30,087 nt of DNA from Lingula anatina (GCF_001039355.2 NW_019775516.1:30666-60752), one strand, 5' to 3'; shown: positions 10,211-20,188, counted from the stretch's first letter. Numbers and translations are program-made. The notes: generated by a model from the sequence alone, not told the origin.

Positions 10211-10495
10211 GGATTACATATCGCTAGTGCTAGTAAAATAATACTGAGTAAATGAAAAATAAGTCCCTTTTGTACTATACTGTAGTATCTAGAATTTGTC
10301 CATGGGTATGTGTTGATGTTTTGTGAGTACTTATAAGCAAAGTAATCATGATGTATATGTATATGTATATGGACAGTGCCTTTGGTGGCATCATTACAAA
10401 GAAAACATAAATGTAAGCTAAGTTGTACCCTACCAAATGAAGAAGAAAAACTAAACGCTGTGGGTTGGAGCCCGAAACCAGAGGTTCAATCAGAT
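10211..10495 (-). repeat. Repeat module downstream of CARD A
   Basis: Same module as 8769-9046 and 11984-12287. On the minus strand it reads HLIEPLVSGSNPQRLVFLLH, then VGYNLAYIYVFFVMMPPKAL, followed by a short TATACA microsatellite. Read here as repeat or 3' UTR rather than exon. Confidence 0.6.
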
Positions 10496-10743
10496 GGTAA
10501 TATGCCTGCAGGGTTGTGCAGTAAAAGAGTAGCGTTAATATTTCAAAGCGATTTACTTCACGTGAAAGTTGTACATGTATGCCCTTGCGCTCACTTCTTG
10601 GCATAAATGGTGAAAACAGAGATGCCAGCAAAAATTTGAAAGGAAAATGAATACATTTCAGAGCCATTTTGATGGTTTTGATAACAAATGAACAGTTGCA
10701 TGAAACCCTCTGATGGCCATACAAAGGACTCATAGATTCAAAC

Positions 10744-11104
10744 CTACATATGCAAAGATCATTAAGAATGTCTTCTGGGACATCCATATTTCCATAGCCT
10801 TCTTGTTCTAACCATGTGTATGAATTGGTCAGTCTGTCAGCCAAATGATTCTGGTTTGTACACTGGAGGGCACGGATGAAATGTCCAAAGGGATCCAAGG
10901 CGGGGTCCTTCCTCAGTATATAACCAAAAAGAACCTCACACTTAGCCTCTCTTCCATTGGTAGAAACTATGTCATCTTCATCATCATCATCAAGGATATT
11001 GTTTTGATACAAATGGGGAATCACTCGTAAAACTTCCAGGTTTTCTAGAAGTTCAGTATGGTTTTTATTGATAGCTAGCTTCCACAGTTTGTCCATATCG
11101 GTAC
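10744..11104 (-). CDS. CARD domain exon A
   Basis: A complete CARD behind acceptor TTCTTATAG, entering in phase 1 (GT ACC GAT ATG). Residues run MDKLWKLAINKNHTELLENL, EVLRVIPHLYQNNIL, an acidic DDDDEDD loop, then CEVLFGYILRKDPALDPF and HFIRALQCTNQNHLADRLTN, followed by a Trp/Glu-containing linker. The proposed end is a TGTAG before GTTTGA, a modest donor; the frame stays open beyond it, so the 3' limit is uncertain. The exon is identical to exon B over nearly its full length. CARDs assemble signalling complexes by homotypic contact; the effector domain of this gene is not visible in the window. Confidence 0.82.
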
Positions 11105-11160
11105 CTATAAGAAGGAAAATTACTTTTTGTAATATTTAAGGAAAAAAAATAGACACATAC

Positions 11161-11298
11161 TGTGTCATCATCCAGATGATTAGTGAGAATATGGTTTCCA
11201 TACAAAAAGGGCATTACTTGTAAAACTTTCAGATTTTCTACAAGTTCAGTATAGTTTTTCTTGATAGCAAGCTTCAACAGTGTAGTCACATTTGTTGC
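11161..11298 (-). pseudogene. Half-CARD exon A'
   Basis: Follows acceptor TTCTAATAG and ends before a perfect donor GTATGT (46 codons). It reads ATNVTTLLKLAIKKNYTELV, then ENLKVLQVMPFLYGNHIL and TNHLDDDT, which matches only the first three or so helices of CARD A. The gap to CARD A is only 56 bp. The exon is phase 0 at both ends whereas the neighbouring exons use phase 1, so inclusion would shift the frame. It is probably a decaying duplicate. Confidence 0.6.
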
Positions 11299-11511
11299 CT
11301 ATTAGAAGAAAAAAGTGCCTAGTGGCTGCTTCCAATACTAACACCATCCATCTGATACTAGTAGATATTTGTTTCGTTGTACAAATTGTGCAATTAAAAT
11401 CTAAAGATTAAGTTTAACTGTAACAGTAATTATTCAATGCAGTGTATTTTAGTTCATTTAACATTTTATTTCACTTTGTTTCAGACGCCTAAAGAAGGAT
11501 GTGTTACAGCT

Positions 11512-11575
11512 AGCAGTTACCTGCTAAGAGATGGCAAATGATAGTGCTGGACACAGAGCTTGTGAAGATTGACAA
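11512..11575 (-). pseudogene. Truncated copy of the exon upstream of CARD
   Basis: Matches the 3' part of exon 13289-13368 (IFTSSVSSTIICHLLA, donor GTAACT). The acceptor and the NFAEDLRLLS part are missing because the tandem-duplication breakpoint falls inside it. Confidence 0.6.
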
Positions 11576-11983
11576 AAATCTTATATGCTATTAATAAGAT
11601 TACTCTCTTGTATATCATAGTTGTCAAATGGAACTTTTCCTTCACTATATGAGTTTTTATTTTTAAATCATTATTTCCTAAAAAGTATCAAAAATGATCT
11701 CTTACCACATACAACAGCAAACTGTCTATCTGAGCTCTGATGTCTTGATTTTAGGTAGCCCAGTTGTGGCTTACAACTTTCTTGTGCTTTCTTCACCTGA
11801 TATAATTGCACAGTTGAAGAAAATGGGAACATTTTAGTAAGCATTTTCACCTAAAAATATAGGCCACCTTTGTGGTAAATGTTTTATTAAGCTCATATTG
11901 CTGTTAACATTGCTGGTAAGGTAAATACTACTCCAGCCCAGGTATTGAACTGTTTTGTACTGTGCGGTATTGTTCACTTAAAA

Positions 11984-12287
11984 AAGGATTACATATTGCA
12001 CGTGCTAGTGCTAGTAAAATAATACTGAGTAAATGAAAAATAAGTCCCTTTTGTACTATAGTATCTAGAATTTGTCCATGGGTATGTGTTAATGTTCTGT
12101 GAGTACTTATAAGCAAAGTAATCATGATGTATATGTATATGTATATGTATATGGACAGTGCCTTTGGTGGCATCATTACAAAGAAAACATAAATGTAAGC
12201 TAAGTTGTACCCTACCAAATGAAGGAGAAAAACTAAACGCTGTGAGTTGGAGCCCGAAACCAGAGGTTCAATCAGATGGTAATATGC
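11984..12287 (-). repeat. Repeat module downstream of CARD B
   Basis: Copy in unit B of the module at 10211-10495, longer by one TATATG run and carrying a few substitutions. Confidence 0.6.
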
Positions 12288-12523
12288 CTGCATGGTTATA
12301 TATGCGGTCAAAGAGTAGCATTAATATTATGAAGGGACATTCTACATGTGATCTGCTCTGCAGTTGATGTTGTGGGGTAGGCCTAAATAGTGAAATCAGA
12401 AATAACAGCAAAAATTTGAAAGGAAAATAAATACATTTCAGAGCCATTTTGATGGTTTTGATAACAAATGAACAGTTGCATGAAACCCTCTCATGGCCAT
12501 ACAGTAGACTCACAGATTCAAAC

Positions 12524-12884
12524 CTACATACGCAAGGGTCATTAAGAATGTTTTCTGGAATATCCATATTTCCATAGCCTTCTTGTTCTAACCATGTGTA
12601 TGAATTGGTCAGTCTGTCAGCCAAATGATTCTGGTTTGTACACTGGAGGGCACGGATGAAATGTCCAAAGGGATCCAAGGCGGGGTCCTTCCTCAGTATA
12701 TAACCAAAAAGAACCTCACACTTAGCCTCTCTTCCATTGGTAGAAACTATGTCATCTTCATCATCATCATCAAGGATATTGTTTTGATACAAATGGGGAA
12801 TCACTCGTAAAACTTCCAGGTTTTCTAGAAGTTCAGTATGGTTTTTATTGATAGCTAGCTTCCACAGTTTGTCCATATCGGTAC
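12524..12884 (-). CDS. CARD domain exon B
   Basis: Second copy of CARD A, offset by 1780 bp, with the same TTCTTATAG acceptor, phase and proposed GTTTGA donor. The CARD itself is identical to A. Differences appear only after the linker (NMDIPENILNDPCVCR against NMDVPEDILNDLCICR). The intact 80-bp exon at 13289-13368 ends with a single G, and G plus GT ACC continues in frame into this CARD. That makes B the copy with the better-preserved gene context. Confidence 0.83.
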
Positions 12885-12939
12885 CTATAAGAAGGAAAAT
12901 TACTTTTTGTAATATTTAAGGCAAAAAATAGACACATAC

Positions 12940-13077
12940 TGTGTCATCATCCAGATGATCAGTGAGAATATGGCTTCCATACAAAAAGGGCATCACCTGT
13001 AAAACTTTCAGATTTTCTACAAGTTCAGTGTAGTTTCTCTTGATAGCAAGCTTCCACAGTGTAGTCACATTTGTTGC
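12940..13077 (-). pseudogene. Half-CARD exon B'
   Basis: Copy of A' in unit B. It reads ATNVTTLWKLAIKRNYTELV and so on to DHLDDDT, with the same acceptor, GTATGT donor and phase problem. It keeps the Trp that A' has lost. Confidence 0.6.
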
Positions 13078-13288
13078 CTATTAGAAGAAAACAGATGCCT
13101 GCTTCAAATACTAACACCATCTGATACTAGTAGATATTTGTTTCATTGTTCAAATTATGCAATTAAAATCTTATGATTAAGTTTACCTGTTACAGTATTA
13201 TCCAATGCAGTGTGTATTAATTTATTTAATATTTTATTTCACTTACTTTATTTCTGATGTCTGAAGAAGAATGTGTTAAAGCTCTTAC

Positions 13289-13368
13289 CTGCTAAGAGAA
13301 GGCAGATGATAGTTTTAGGCCCAGAGCTTGTGAAGATTGACAATAGTCTCAAGTCTTCTGCAAAGTTG
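13289..13368 (-). CDS. Probable exon upstream of CARD B
   Basis: 80 bp between acceptor TGTATCCAG and a strong donor GTAAGA. Only one frame is open: NFAEDLRLLSIFTSSGPKTI then ICLLLA, leaving one G that pairs in phase with CARD exon B. Not recognised as a known domain; it looks like an amphipathic helix followed by a hydrophobic stretch. Confidence 0.55.
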
Positions 13369-13792
13369 CTGGATACAAACAAAATCGAGGTGAATTCTTT
13401 TTAAGTGTGCCAGGGTTACAATTTAAATGTAAGGGACAAAAAGTCTTCAGAATTTTTCTGGAAATTTGGATATTTGGGGGTTGTATTTATGCCCCCCCAC
13501 TAACCCCCCCCCCCCCCCAAAAAAAAAAGTTGCACACCTTCTGCACTTGCATTTTACAGATTTTATTCTAAAGGTCCACTTTCAAATCTGCAACTTGAAT
13601 GTCCATCATTGCAAATATCTTTCCCTGTCATGTTGGAAATGAAGACGGTTGAATTTTACTTGTAATCATATAGTAAATAAAGAAAACTTGTTGATTAACA
13701 GGAAATTGTTGAAATTTTCTCTTTTTTTTGTTGCTAAATAAACACTCATCAGGTATATCATATGCTTGTATTTAAAAAAATTAAAGACCTAC

Positions 13793-13873
13793 CTTTAGTT
13801 TTTCAGAAAACAAAACCTTCATAGCATGAATGAAATGATGCATATGGGCAGCTTGTTTTTCTGTCACCTCGAT
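13793..13873 (-). CDS. Possible further upstream exon
   Basis: 27 codons, IEVTEKQAAHMHHFIHAMKV then LFSEKLK, between acceptor TGTATAG and a strong donor GTAGGT. It ends in phase 0, which does not fit the 13289-13368 exon directly, so either another exon lies between or this is chance. Confidence 0.3.
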
Positions 13874-14530
13874 CTATACATGCAGTGGTGTCTTTTCTTA
13901 TACTGTTATATTGATTAAAGAGTTAAGTTTGTACCTTTGGGTGCTTTTATCTGTAAACTACACAAACTATGACCTACTCAACATAGAGAGATAAGTTCAC
14001 CATGTGTACCACATACTTGAAATGGTATTATTATCATGCATAATAGTCTTGATTATCACAGCTACATGCATCTGTCAATCATACCTTTAAACAGTATTGT
14101 CTACTGTGTGTTAGTTTATGTTGAGTGTTATGTTTTAATGTTTGTTACAATGAAAGTCTACTCTAATACTGATACTCAGCGCTGAAGTTTTCTTTTTTTT
14201 TCTACTGGGTACTTATCCTGCAAAGCTTGTTAACCAATTCAGACAAAAGAAAATGATAAACCACTGTAACAAAGCAAACATATTCTTTAAAATCTACAGG
14301 AACTTAATTAATTATTATAATAAGTATTATTATTGGATTAAAATATTGAATCTAAGTGTACAAAGTAGGAATGTGGTGAGTCATGAGTAAGAGAAATGAT
14401 CCTTTTTTTTCAAGGAAAAATTGTTTTAGCAGGAAATTGTCACATGGGATGCTTTTAGATCTTATGTTTGTGCAAACTGTCACTGCAAGGCAAAGCAACC
14501 TCATGATAGAATTGTGTTTTATTATATATC
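13874..14530. other. Noncoding AT-rich spacer
   Basis: No exon, RNA gene or clear repeat recognised on either strand. Confidence 0.5.
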
Positions 14531-14577
14531 ATTTTTATGTACAGACACAGATGTGTCTGTACATATAGCCATCACCT
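14531..14577. repeat. 47-bp palindrome module, copy 2
   Basis: Exact copy of 7798-7844. Here it immediately precedes a (GTC)n-like stretch and the 161-bp tandem repeats, and may form the end of that element. Confidence 0.9.
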
Positions 14578-14604
14578 GCGTCTGTCGTCGTCGCCATGCA
14601 CTTT

Positions 14605-15058
14605 CACCGATAACACGATAAGTGAAAAACCGTCTTATCTTTTGGCTTGAAACTTACAGAACTGATAAATATTCATAATGCACAGGTCAAGTTCGAAAAT
14701 CAGTATGATCGGGCCATTTTCATGGAAGTTACGCTGTTTTTTCACTTTTTTCAGCATTTTTATAACACCGATAACACGATAAGTGAAAAAATGTTTTACC
14801 TTTTGGCTTGAAACTTACAGAACTGATGAATATTTATAATACGCAGGTCAAGTTCGAAAATCAGCTTGATCAGACCAATTTTATGGAAGTTATGCTGTTT
14901 TTTTCACTTTTTTCGGCATATATGCAATACCGTTAACACATTTCAAGGAAAATCAATGGGCCAATTTTCTTGATATTCACAGGGGTGATCAGTCTTACTG
15001 AAATACAGATGAAGTTTGAAAATAAGCTCGATCGGTTCAGTTTTGGTGAAGTTATTAT
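14605..15058. repeat. 161-bp tandem repeat, two good units and one diverged
   Basis: Units start CACCGATAACACGATAAGTG at 14605 and 14766; a third, much diverged, starts near 14928. Shared internal blocks are TTGGCTTGAAACTTACAGAA, AGGTCAAGTTCGAAAATCAG and TGGAAGTTA-GCTGTTTTTT. No coding capacity. Confidence 0.88.
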
Positions 15059-15525
15059 TATTATTTTTTTGTATATAAGTGTTTTTTTCCTCAGATTTAA
15101 TTCTTAGGCATGTTAACAATCATTTGTGAACTAATTAAATATGTAAAGGTGTTCTTTTGACATTTCCTGCATCTTAACAATATTGTTAGTTGATTATATA
15201 AAAATGATAGTAAACCTGTTATTGTGAAATAAAGTGTCAAAAAATGGAAATGGAAACTCATATCTTTACAGTTTGTCAGATTCAATCATTCACCATGTTC
15301 AGAATCTCGGAATGGAGCAAACTGGAGATTTGTTCTATTGATATTTTTCCTATGTCAATAAATTTCAAAGTTGTTCATTTAAAAATGACAGTAAATTGAT
15401 TATTTTGTTATATGTAAAAAAAAAAAGTGTTGAAAGTGGAAAGAAAATCATTTCAGTACAGTTATCTCTTGTTTAAATTTTGGCATTTTGAAGGTGTGAC
15501 TCTGAAATTACATGGCCTTGAAGAC

Positions 15526-15988
15526 CTTTCCATGTCACATTTTCTGAATATCCATGATACTTTTATTTTATTATTAAAAATTGATGGTCATTATGTTTTA
15601 TTGCATAAAAGTTGAAGAAAACCCTATTTTGGACATCGCTGCTTGAATGACCATTAAGGAAAAACCATGTTACTTATGATACTCAAACTTACTGAATAGT
15701 TTCATAAGACTGAAGTGCAGTTTGTGTTGGAAAATCAGTGTGATTGTTTTATGTTTTGGAAGCAATGCAGCTCTATAGAGTGCTATATGGGGCTACTGTT
15801 TATGGATGGTAATTGTCCCTTGGGGTAGTCACAAGCTAAATTCAGAGCTATAAAATCATTTGCCTAATTAATTTCCAAGTGCCCATTAAATAAGATTACA
15901 TAAAACACACGTTGAGATTTCCCAGTAAAGTCCCATTGGTTAAGCTCTCTTAACTGTGTCACATAATTAGGAATCGGTGATAATTATG
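15526..15988. repeat. 463-bp duplicated segment, copy 1
   Basis: Identical to 15990-16452 except for about two C/T differences, and abuts the n at 15989. Best explained as unmerged overlapping contig ends or haplotypes. Noncoding. Confidence 0.95.
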
Positions 15989-15989
15989 N
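15989..15989. other. Undetermined base at an assembly join
   Basis: A single n exactly between the two 463-bp copies. Confidence 0.95.
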
Positions 15990-16452
15990 CTTTCCATGTC
16001 ACATTTTCTGAATATCCATGATACTTTTATTTTATTATTAAAAATTGATGGTCATTATGTTTTATTGCATAAAAGTTGAAGAAAACCCTATTTTGGACAT
16101 CGCTGCTTGAATGACCATTAAGGAAAAACCATGTTACTTATGATACTCAAACTTACTGAATAGTTTCATAAGACTGAAGTGCAGTTTGTGTTGGAAAATC
16201 AGTGTGATTGTTTTATGTTTTGGAAGCAATGCAGCTCTATAGAGTGCTATATGGGGCTACTGTTTATGGATGGTAATTGTCCCTTGGGGTAGTCACAAGC
16301 TAAATTTAGAGCTATAAAATCATTTGCCTAATTAATTTCCAAGTGCCCATTAAATAAGATTACATAAAACACACGTTGAGATTTCCCAGTAAAGTCCCAT
16401 TGGTTAAGCTCTCTTAATTGTGTCACATAATTAGGAATCGGTGATAATTATG
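15990..16452. repeat. 463-bp duplicated segment, copy 2
   Basis: Second copy of 15526-15988, from CTTTCCATGTCACATTTTCT to GGTGATAATTATG. Confidence 0.95.
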
Positions 16453-17690
16453 TAGGTAAATGTTGTTAAATATTGCAAATAAGTTTACAAAAGAAAAAAA
16501 ATTGTGTTACGCCAACATTAATGCTATAGATAAATAACCTTATTATCCTCAAACACATTGAGGTTATTCATATCATGTTAATACAGCAAGATTAAAAGTT
16601 TGAATAGCAGCTTTATTGGAATATTTTTGTTGTGTTTTCTTTTTAATTTATTTTTCAAACACTGGCATTTTTCAGCTCCCATTCACCTGAAGCTCTTCAC
16701 ATTTTCTGTATTTTCACATAAGCAGTTGCATTGGTTTTTATGTCTTTAAACATTATGTAATATTATTTTATGCATTGTCATCAATTTTCAAATATTGGGA
16801 TTTTCATTATGTGAATTTGAACTCTCATGGTCCTTAAACTGTAATCTTATTGCAGGGGTGGATTGAGGCTGTCTTCTGGGTCTTTCAGATGATGGTCAGA
16901 TTTTAAAGTTCACATTGATGGGTATCTGTTTTTTCTGTTGGAAGACCATAAAAATGGAGGCTGGATCAACAAAGATAATTTGGAATACTGTCAGAAAATA
17001 CCTCTGGATCTGCTCCTGTTATTGACCATGTTACCTGTTGTGCATGATTAAAATTCGGTGTTGATTGACAGTGCTATTATAGGCATTATTTATTATTGCA
17101 TCAAAATTGACAAAATGACCCATTTTCTGCATTTTTATTTTCTGTTTTTGTCTGTACATTTGACAGCTTTGCTGCCTTGTTTAAATATTGTTTAGGCCTT
17201 GAGTAGAAGTATTTAAACCTGAAGTGTTGTGTTTGTTGAAGCATGGGAAATATTTTTAAGAGAATTAAACGTTACAATGGAAGTGAATGGGATTTTTAAT
17301 AGTGGTTTGTAACCTGTAAACAACCTCCTGCACCGCATTCCAAAAACGCATTAGTTACATTTCGCACGATTTTATATATTTTTCTAAAAGCTTCATTAAC
17401 GGCCTTTCTGCTCGCAATATAGACTTTATTTTATATAAGTTATGTCGTCCCTTTGTGAGTGAATTTTAGCAGATTATAATTTTCTTCGTTGCTAATTTTC
17501 TCTCTTTGATAATTCAAAAATGAAAGTGGATGGAAAAATAATTTAAAATAAAGCATACGTCAAATGTCCACAGATCAACATGGGGGTTTGGGAAATATCA
17601 TTACAAAAATATTCATTTTTATTAATATCCACATAAATCGAGACTTTCATCTCTGACCATTCATAAAGAAATGAACAATAAGCATGAAAT
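16453..17690. other. Noncoding AT-rich spacer
   Basis: No convincing exon, RNA gene or repeat structure on either strand. Confidence 0.5.
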
Positions 17691-18253
17691 GTGACCATAA
17701 GCTAAATGAAACTCACATATGCAATAACAAAAATTTATTTGATTATTACCAACATTGTCAACTTCAAAATGGGCTAGACTGTTGGCTAGACAGTTTTTGT
17801 GCACACAGGAAAAAAATCAACAAAAACCACACTTGACATAACTATTAAAGAAGAAAGAAAAAAAGTTACCAGTAAGCTTAAATTTAAAAGATAAATAAAA
17901 GACAAAAAAATCCAATAATAAATAAACAGGTGACAGCTATATGTTCAGGGCTACCGTCTATGCATCAAAAAACTCTTAACTTTTGAAAAAACTTTAATAA
18001 TTAGGCAACAATATAATTATCACTTAGCACAAATATAGAGATCCACATCAAAATAATTTTACCCCTTTTCCAAAGGCAAGTTTTTTGAAGAGCAGTTATA
18101 TTATCATCTCAAATACCTTGTTAATGTAAATTATGACTGAAATATGTATTTACAACAACCTCTGTTTTACAGATATAAGTGCGCATATCACTTTGCTTGG
18201 CATTACACAAAAACAATTTTTATGTATAAACAGATTATTTTACAGTAAATACA
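17691..18253 (-). other. Probable 3' UTR of the zinc-finger gene
   Basis: AT-rich sequence directly after the zinc-finger stop codon, with possible AATAAA signals on the minus strand (for example near 17738). The transcript end is not defined. Confidence 0.35.
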
Positions 18254-18778
18254 TCACTGAAGAGTTGTTTGAAAATGGTTCGTAGTAAGATAAAGCAATG
18301 CAGTTGTGGCTTCATTTGAAGGAATAAAAGTATTTTGTTCATAACCTTCCAAAGTCACTTCCACTGGCGTACCATTGGAAACAGACACAGGCACCGCGGT
18401 GTTAGTTCCTTCATGAGTAATATGAACAATTGTCTGTCCGTCTGCTGTCTGATGAAAGTCCTCCGGCTTGATAAGGATCTGAGTAGACTGGACTGTAGGG
18501 GGCAGTTGTGTCGCTTGGCTATGTATCACTTGCTGGACCTGCTGAGTAACCTCCTGTGTCTGATTATTTAAGGCGTCGTGTGTCCTCTGGTGTCTCAGCA
18601 AGGCGTACTTCGTGTTGAAGCGTTTTGGGCACTGACCGCATTCGAAGGCTCGCGGGTTTTTGTGTATGGTCTCCACGTGTTTTCGTTGGACTGATTTAGT
18701 CTTGAAGGAAGCTCCACATATCTCACAGAGAAATGAACGTATACTAGTATGCATTGCCATGTGTTCTGCTAAGTGCGC
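18254..18778 (-). CDS. C2H2 zinc-finger protein, last coding exon
   Basis: Starts after acceptor TTCTTCTCAG in phase 0 with AHLAEHMAMH, which supplies the His half of finger 3. Two complete C-x2-C-x12-H fingers follow: FLCEICGASFKTKSVQRKH (H-x4-H) and FECGQCPKRFNTKYALLRH (H-x3-H). The remaining 110 or so residues are rich in Gln, Thr, Val and Ser (TQEVTQQVQQVIHSQATQ onward), like an activation-type tail, ending NHFQTTLQ and a stop. Likely a nuclear sequence-specific DNA-binding regulator. The exact family is not recognised. Confidence 0.95.
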   Translation of the reverse strand, partial: AHLAEHMAMHTSIRSFLCEICGASFKTKSVQRKHVETIHKNPRAFECGQCPKRFNTKYALLRHQRTHDALNNQTQEVTQQVQQVIHSQATQLPPTVQSTQILIKPEDFHQTADGQTIVHITHEGTNTAVPVSVSNGTPVEVTLEGYEQNTFIPSNEATTALLYLTTNHFQTTLQ

Positions 18779-19130
18779 CTGAGAAGAAAAAACAATAAAA
18801 TTTTAATTTCATCAAGGAATTCAAGGTCTACTAAAACTCAATATTGTACATTGACCACTCATACAGTCACCTAAAACAACACTGTCCAATGAGCAAATTT
18901 GTAGATTTTGACTCATCAGACTGAAAGAGACATCTCAATAGGACAACTGACCCTTTAAAGTGCCAAAAAGATGGTCAATAAGAATACAAGCAATATGGCA
19001 GTTTTCAGCAATTTTACAAGTTTTTATGTTATCTTGGAGAGCAATATTCCAGTTTTACGACATAAAAATTGTGTTGATTTTAGATTGAAATGTTAATATG
19101 GTCTCTTGTCAATGGTTATTATAAACCTAC

Positions 19131-19386
19131 CCTTGAACGGAATGGTTTGTCACAGGTGGAGCATTTAAACCTGAAGATGCGAGATTTCTTTTCCGTGTGG
19201 ATCACTCGGTGTTGGCGCAGGGCATCCGCTCGCTTGAAAGAAGTCCCACACAAATCGCACAAAAATGGCCTTTGATTGGTATGGACGTCTTTAATATGTC
19301 GCAAATAGTGTTCCTTTTTCTTAGTACTGTAAGCACATTTCTCGCACTGGTACCTCATTATTATTTTGTCCGTGCCGTTTATGATG
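19131..19386 (-). CDS. C2H2 zinc-finger protein, penultimate exon (5' end cut)
   Basis: Finger 1 is YQCEKCAYSTKKKEHYLRH with H-x4-H, finger 2 FLCDLCGTSFKRADALRQH with H-x3-H, and the Cys half of finger 3 FKCSTCDKPFRSR. The donor GTAGGT follows a phase-0 AGG. Joined to 18254-18778 it restores a perfect finger 3. Linkers are not TGEKP-type. The upstream side runs into the n at 19387, so the true exon start and earlier exons are unknown; the residues read beyond it belong to a repeat. Confidence 0.93.
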
Positions 19387-19387
19387 N
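19387..19387. other. Undetermined base, probable assembly gap
   Basis: Separates the zinc-finger exon from a repeat copy that starts at the very next base. No overlap between the flanks is seen, so sequence may be missing here. Confidence 0.9.
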
Positions 19388-19769
19388 CTAACCTTAGCCA
19401 AATATATAGGGCATCATTTGCCACTATGATCGGGGCTCTGGGACTTCCGGTTTTTGAGATCTCGGAAACAAACCTTTTTTGAGCCCGTTTGGCCATTAGT
19501 GACCTTGACCTTGACCTACTTGCATGAAAGTAGGTCATTATCTGTGGATTGGCCTCAGTATCATTGGACATAAGGCCCTTAGCCACAGGGCTTATAATTA
19601 AGGCCTAATGGCAATTTTAAATTTTACAAATTTTCTCTTTAAAAGCCACTGTGACCTTGAAAAGTAGGTCAAGGTCACTGAAACTAGGTCTATGGCATGT
19701 TCTTACCATATGCTACCTATGTAAATTATTTCAGATTTTTTGCGAAAAAAAAACACGCGGAAAGAATAA
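19388..19769. repeat. Half-site-rich repeat, copy 1
   Basis: About 95% identical to 20189-20569, from TAACCTTAG to CGCGGAAAGAATAA. It contains TGACCTTGACCTTGACCTAC and, further on, GTAGGTCAAGGTCACTG. Confidence 0.92.
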
Positions 19770-20188
19770 GAATAACTATAACTAGACTGCAACTGGCTGA
19801 AGCCAGTGGCGGAGGATTCCCCTGCAAAATAGGTGTGGAAAGGCTCTTACAAGGTCATGTGAAGGTCACGGGTTAAATTTGACCCCATATTCTGAAAGAA
19901 CATGTGCGAATTGGGGGGGGGGAGTCAACAAAACATCACTTTTAGCCCACTTCAATATTTCTCCATGAAATAGCCGAATGACCTTGAAAATGAGGGTCAA
20001 GGTCAAATTTGACATTTGATTTGGGGGTTTTGGGTATATAATATGTTTGGGGTAGTTTACTATAGCATGCTATGACCAAAAACCAGTGTTTCATGGAGAA
20101 ACTGCCAAACTCAAGATTTCTGCAATGTCATAAATATTTAAAAATCTATATTAAAAAAAGTAATTAAGCAGTCGCTACCAAAGTACGG

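Larger units (their letters stand above)
9812..11575 (-). repeat. Tandem segmental duplication, unit A
   Basis: Starts TATGCTATTAATAAGATTAC and aligns to unit B with about 95% identity plus indels. It contains the truncated upstream exon, half-CARD A' and CARD A. The stretch 10505-10620 is unrelated to the corresponding part of B. Confidence 0.9.
11584..13345 (-). repeat. Tandem segmental duplication, unit B
   Basis: Second copy of 9812-11575. Its right edge lies within the 80-bp exon at 13289-13368: GAAGATTGACA is shared, after which the copies separate. Unit B therefore keeps the whole exon while unit A has only its 3' part. Confidence 0.9.

Noticed and set aside
10275-10743. Continuation of the CARD A frame to the end of the long ORF
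   Set aside because: The frame is open in A, but in B it follows a different path through unrelated sequence, and its end lies in a repeat module and TATACA microsatellite; splicing out at GTTTGA is more likely.
15427-15615. 62-codon plus-strand frame partly repeated at 15990 onward
   Set aside because: The repeat is the probable assembly duplication; the frame has no coding features.
19392-19586. Extension of the zinc-finger frame across the n into residues rich in Arg/Ser
   Set aside because: That sequence is part of a repeat found again at 20189-20569, including the same frame, so it is not zinc-finger coding sequence.
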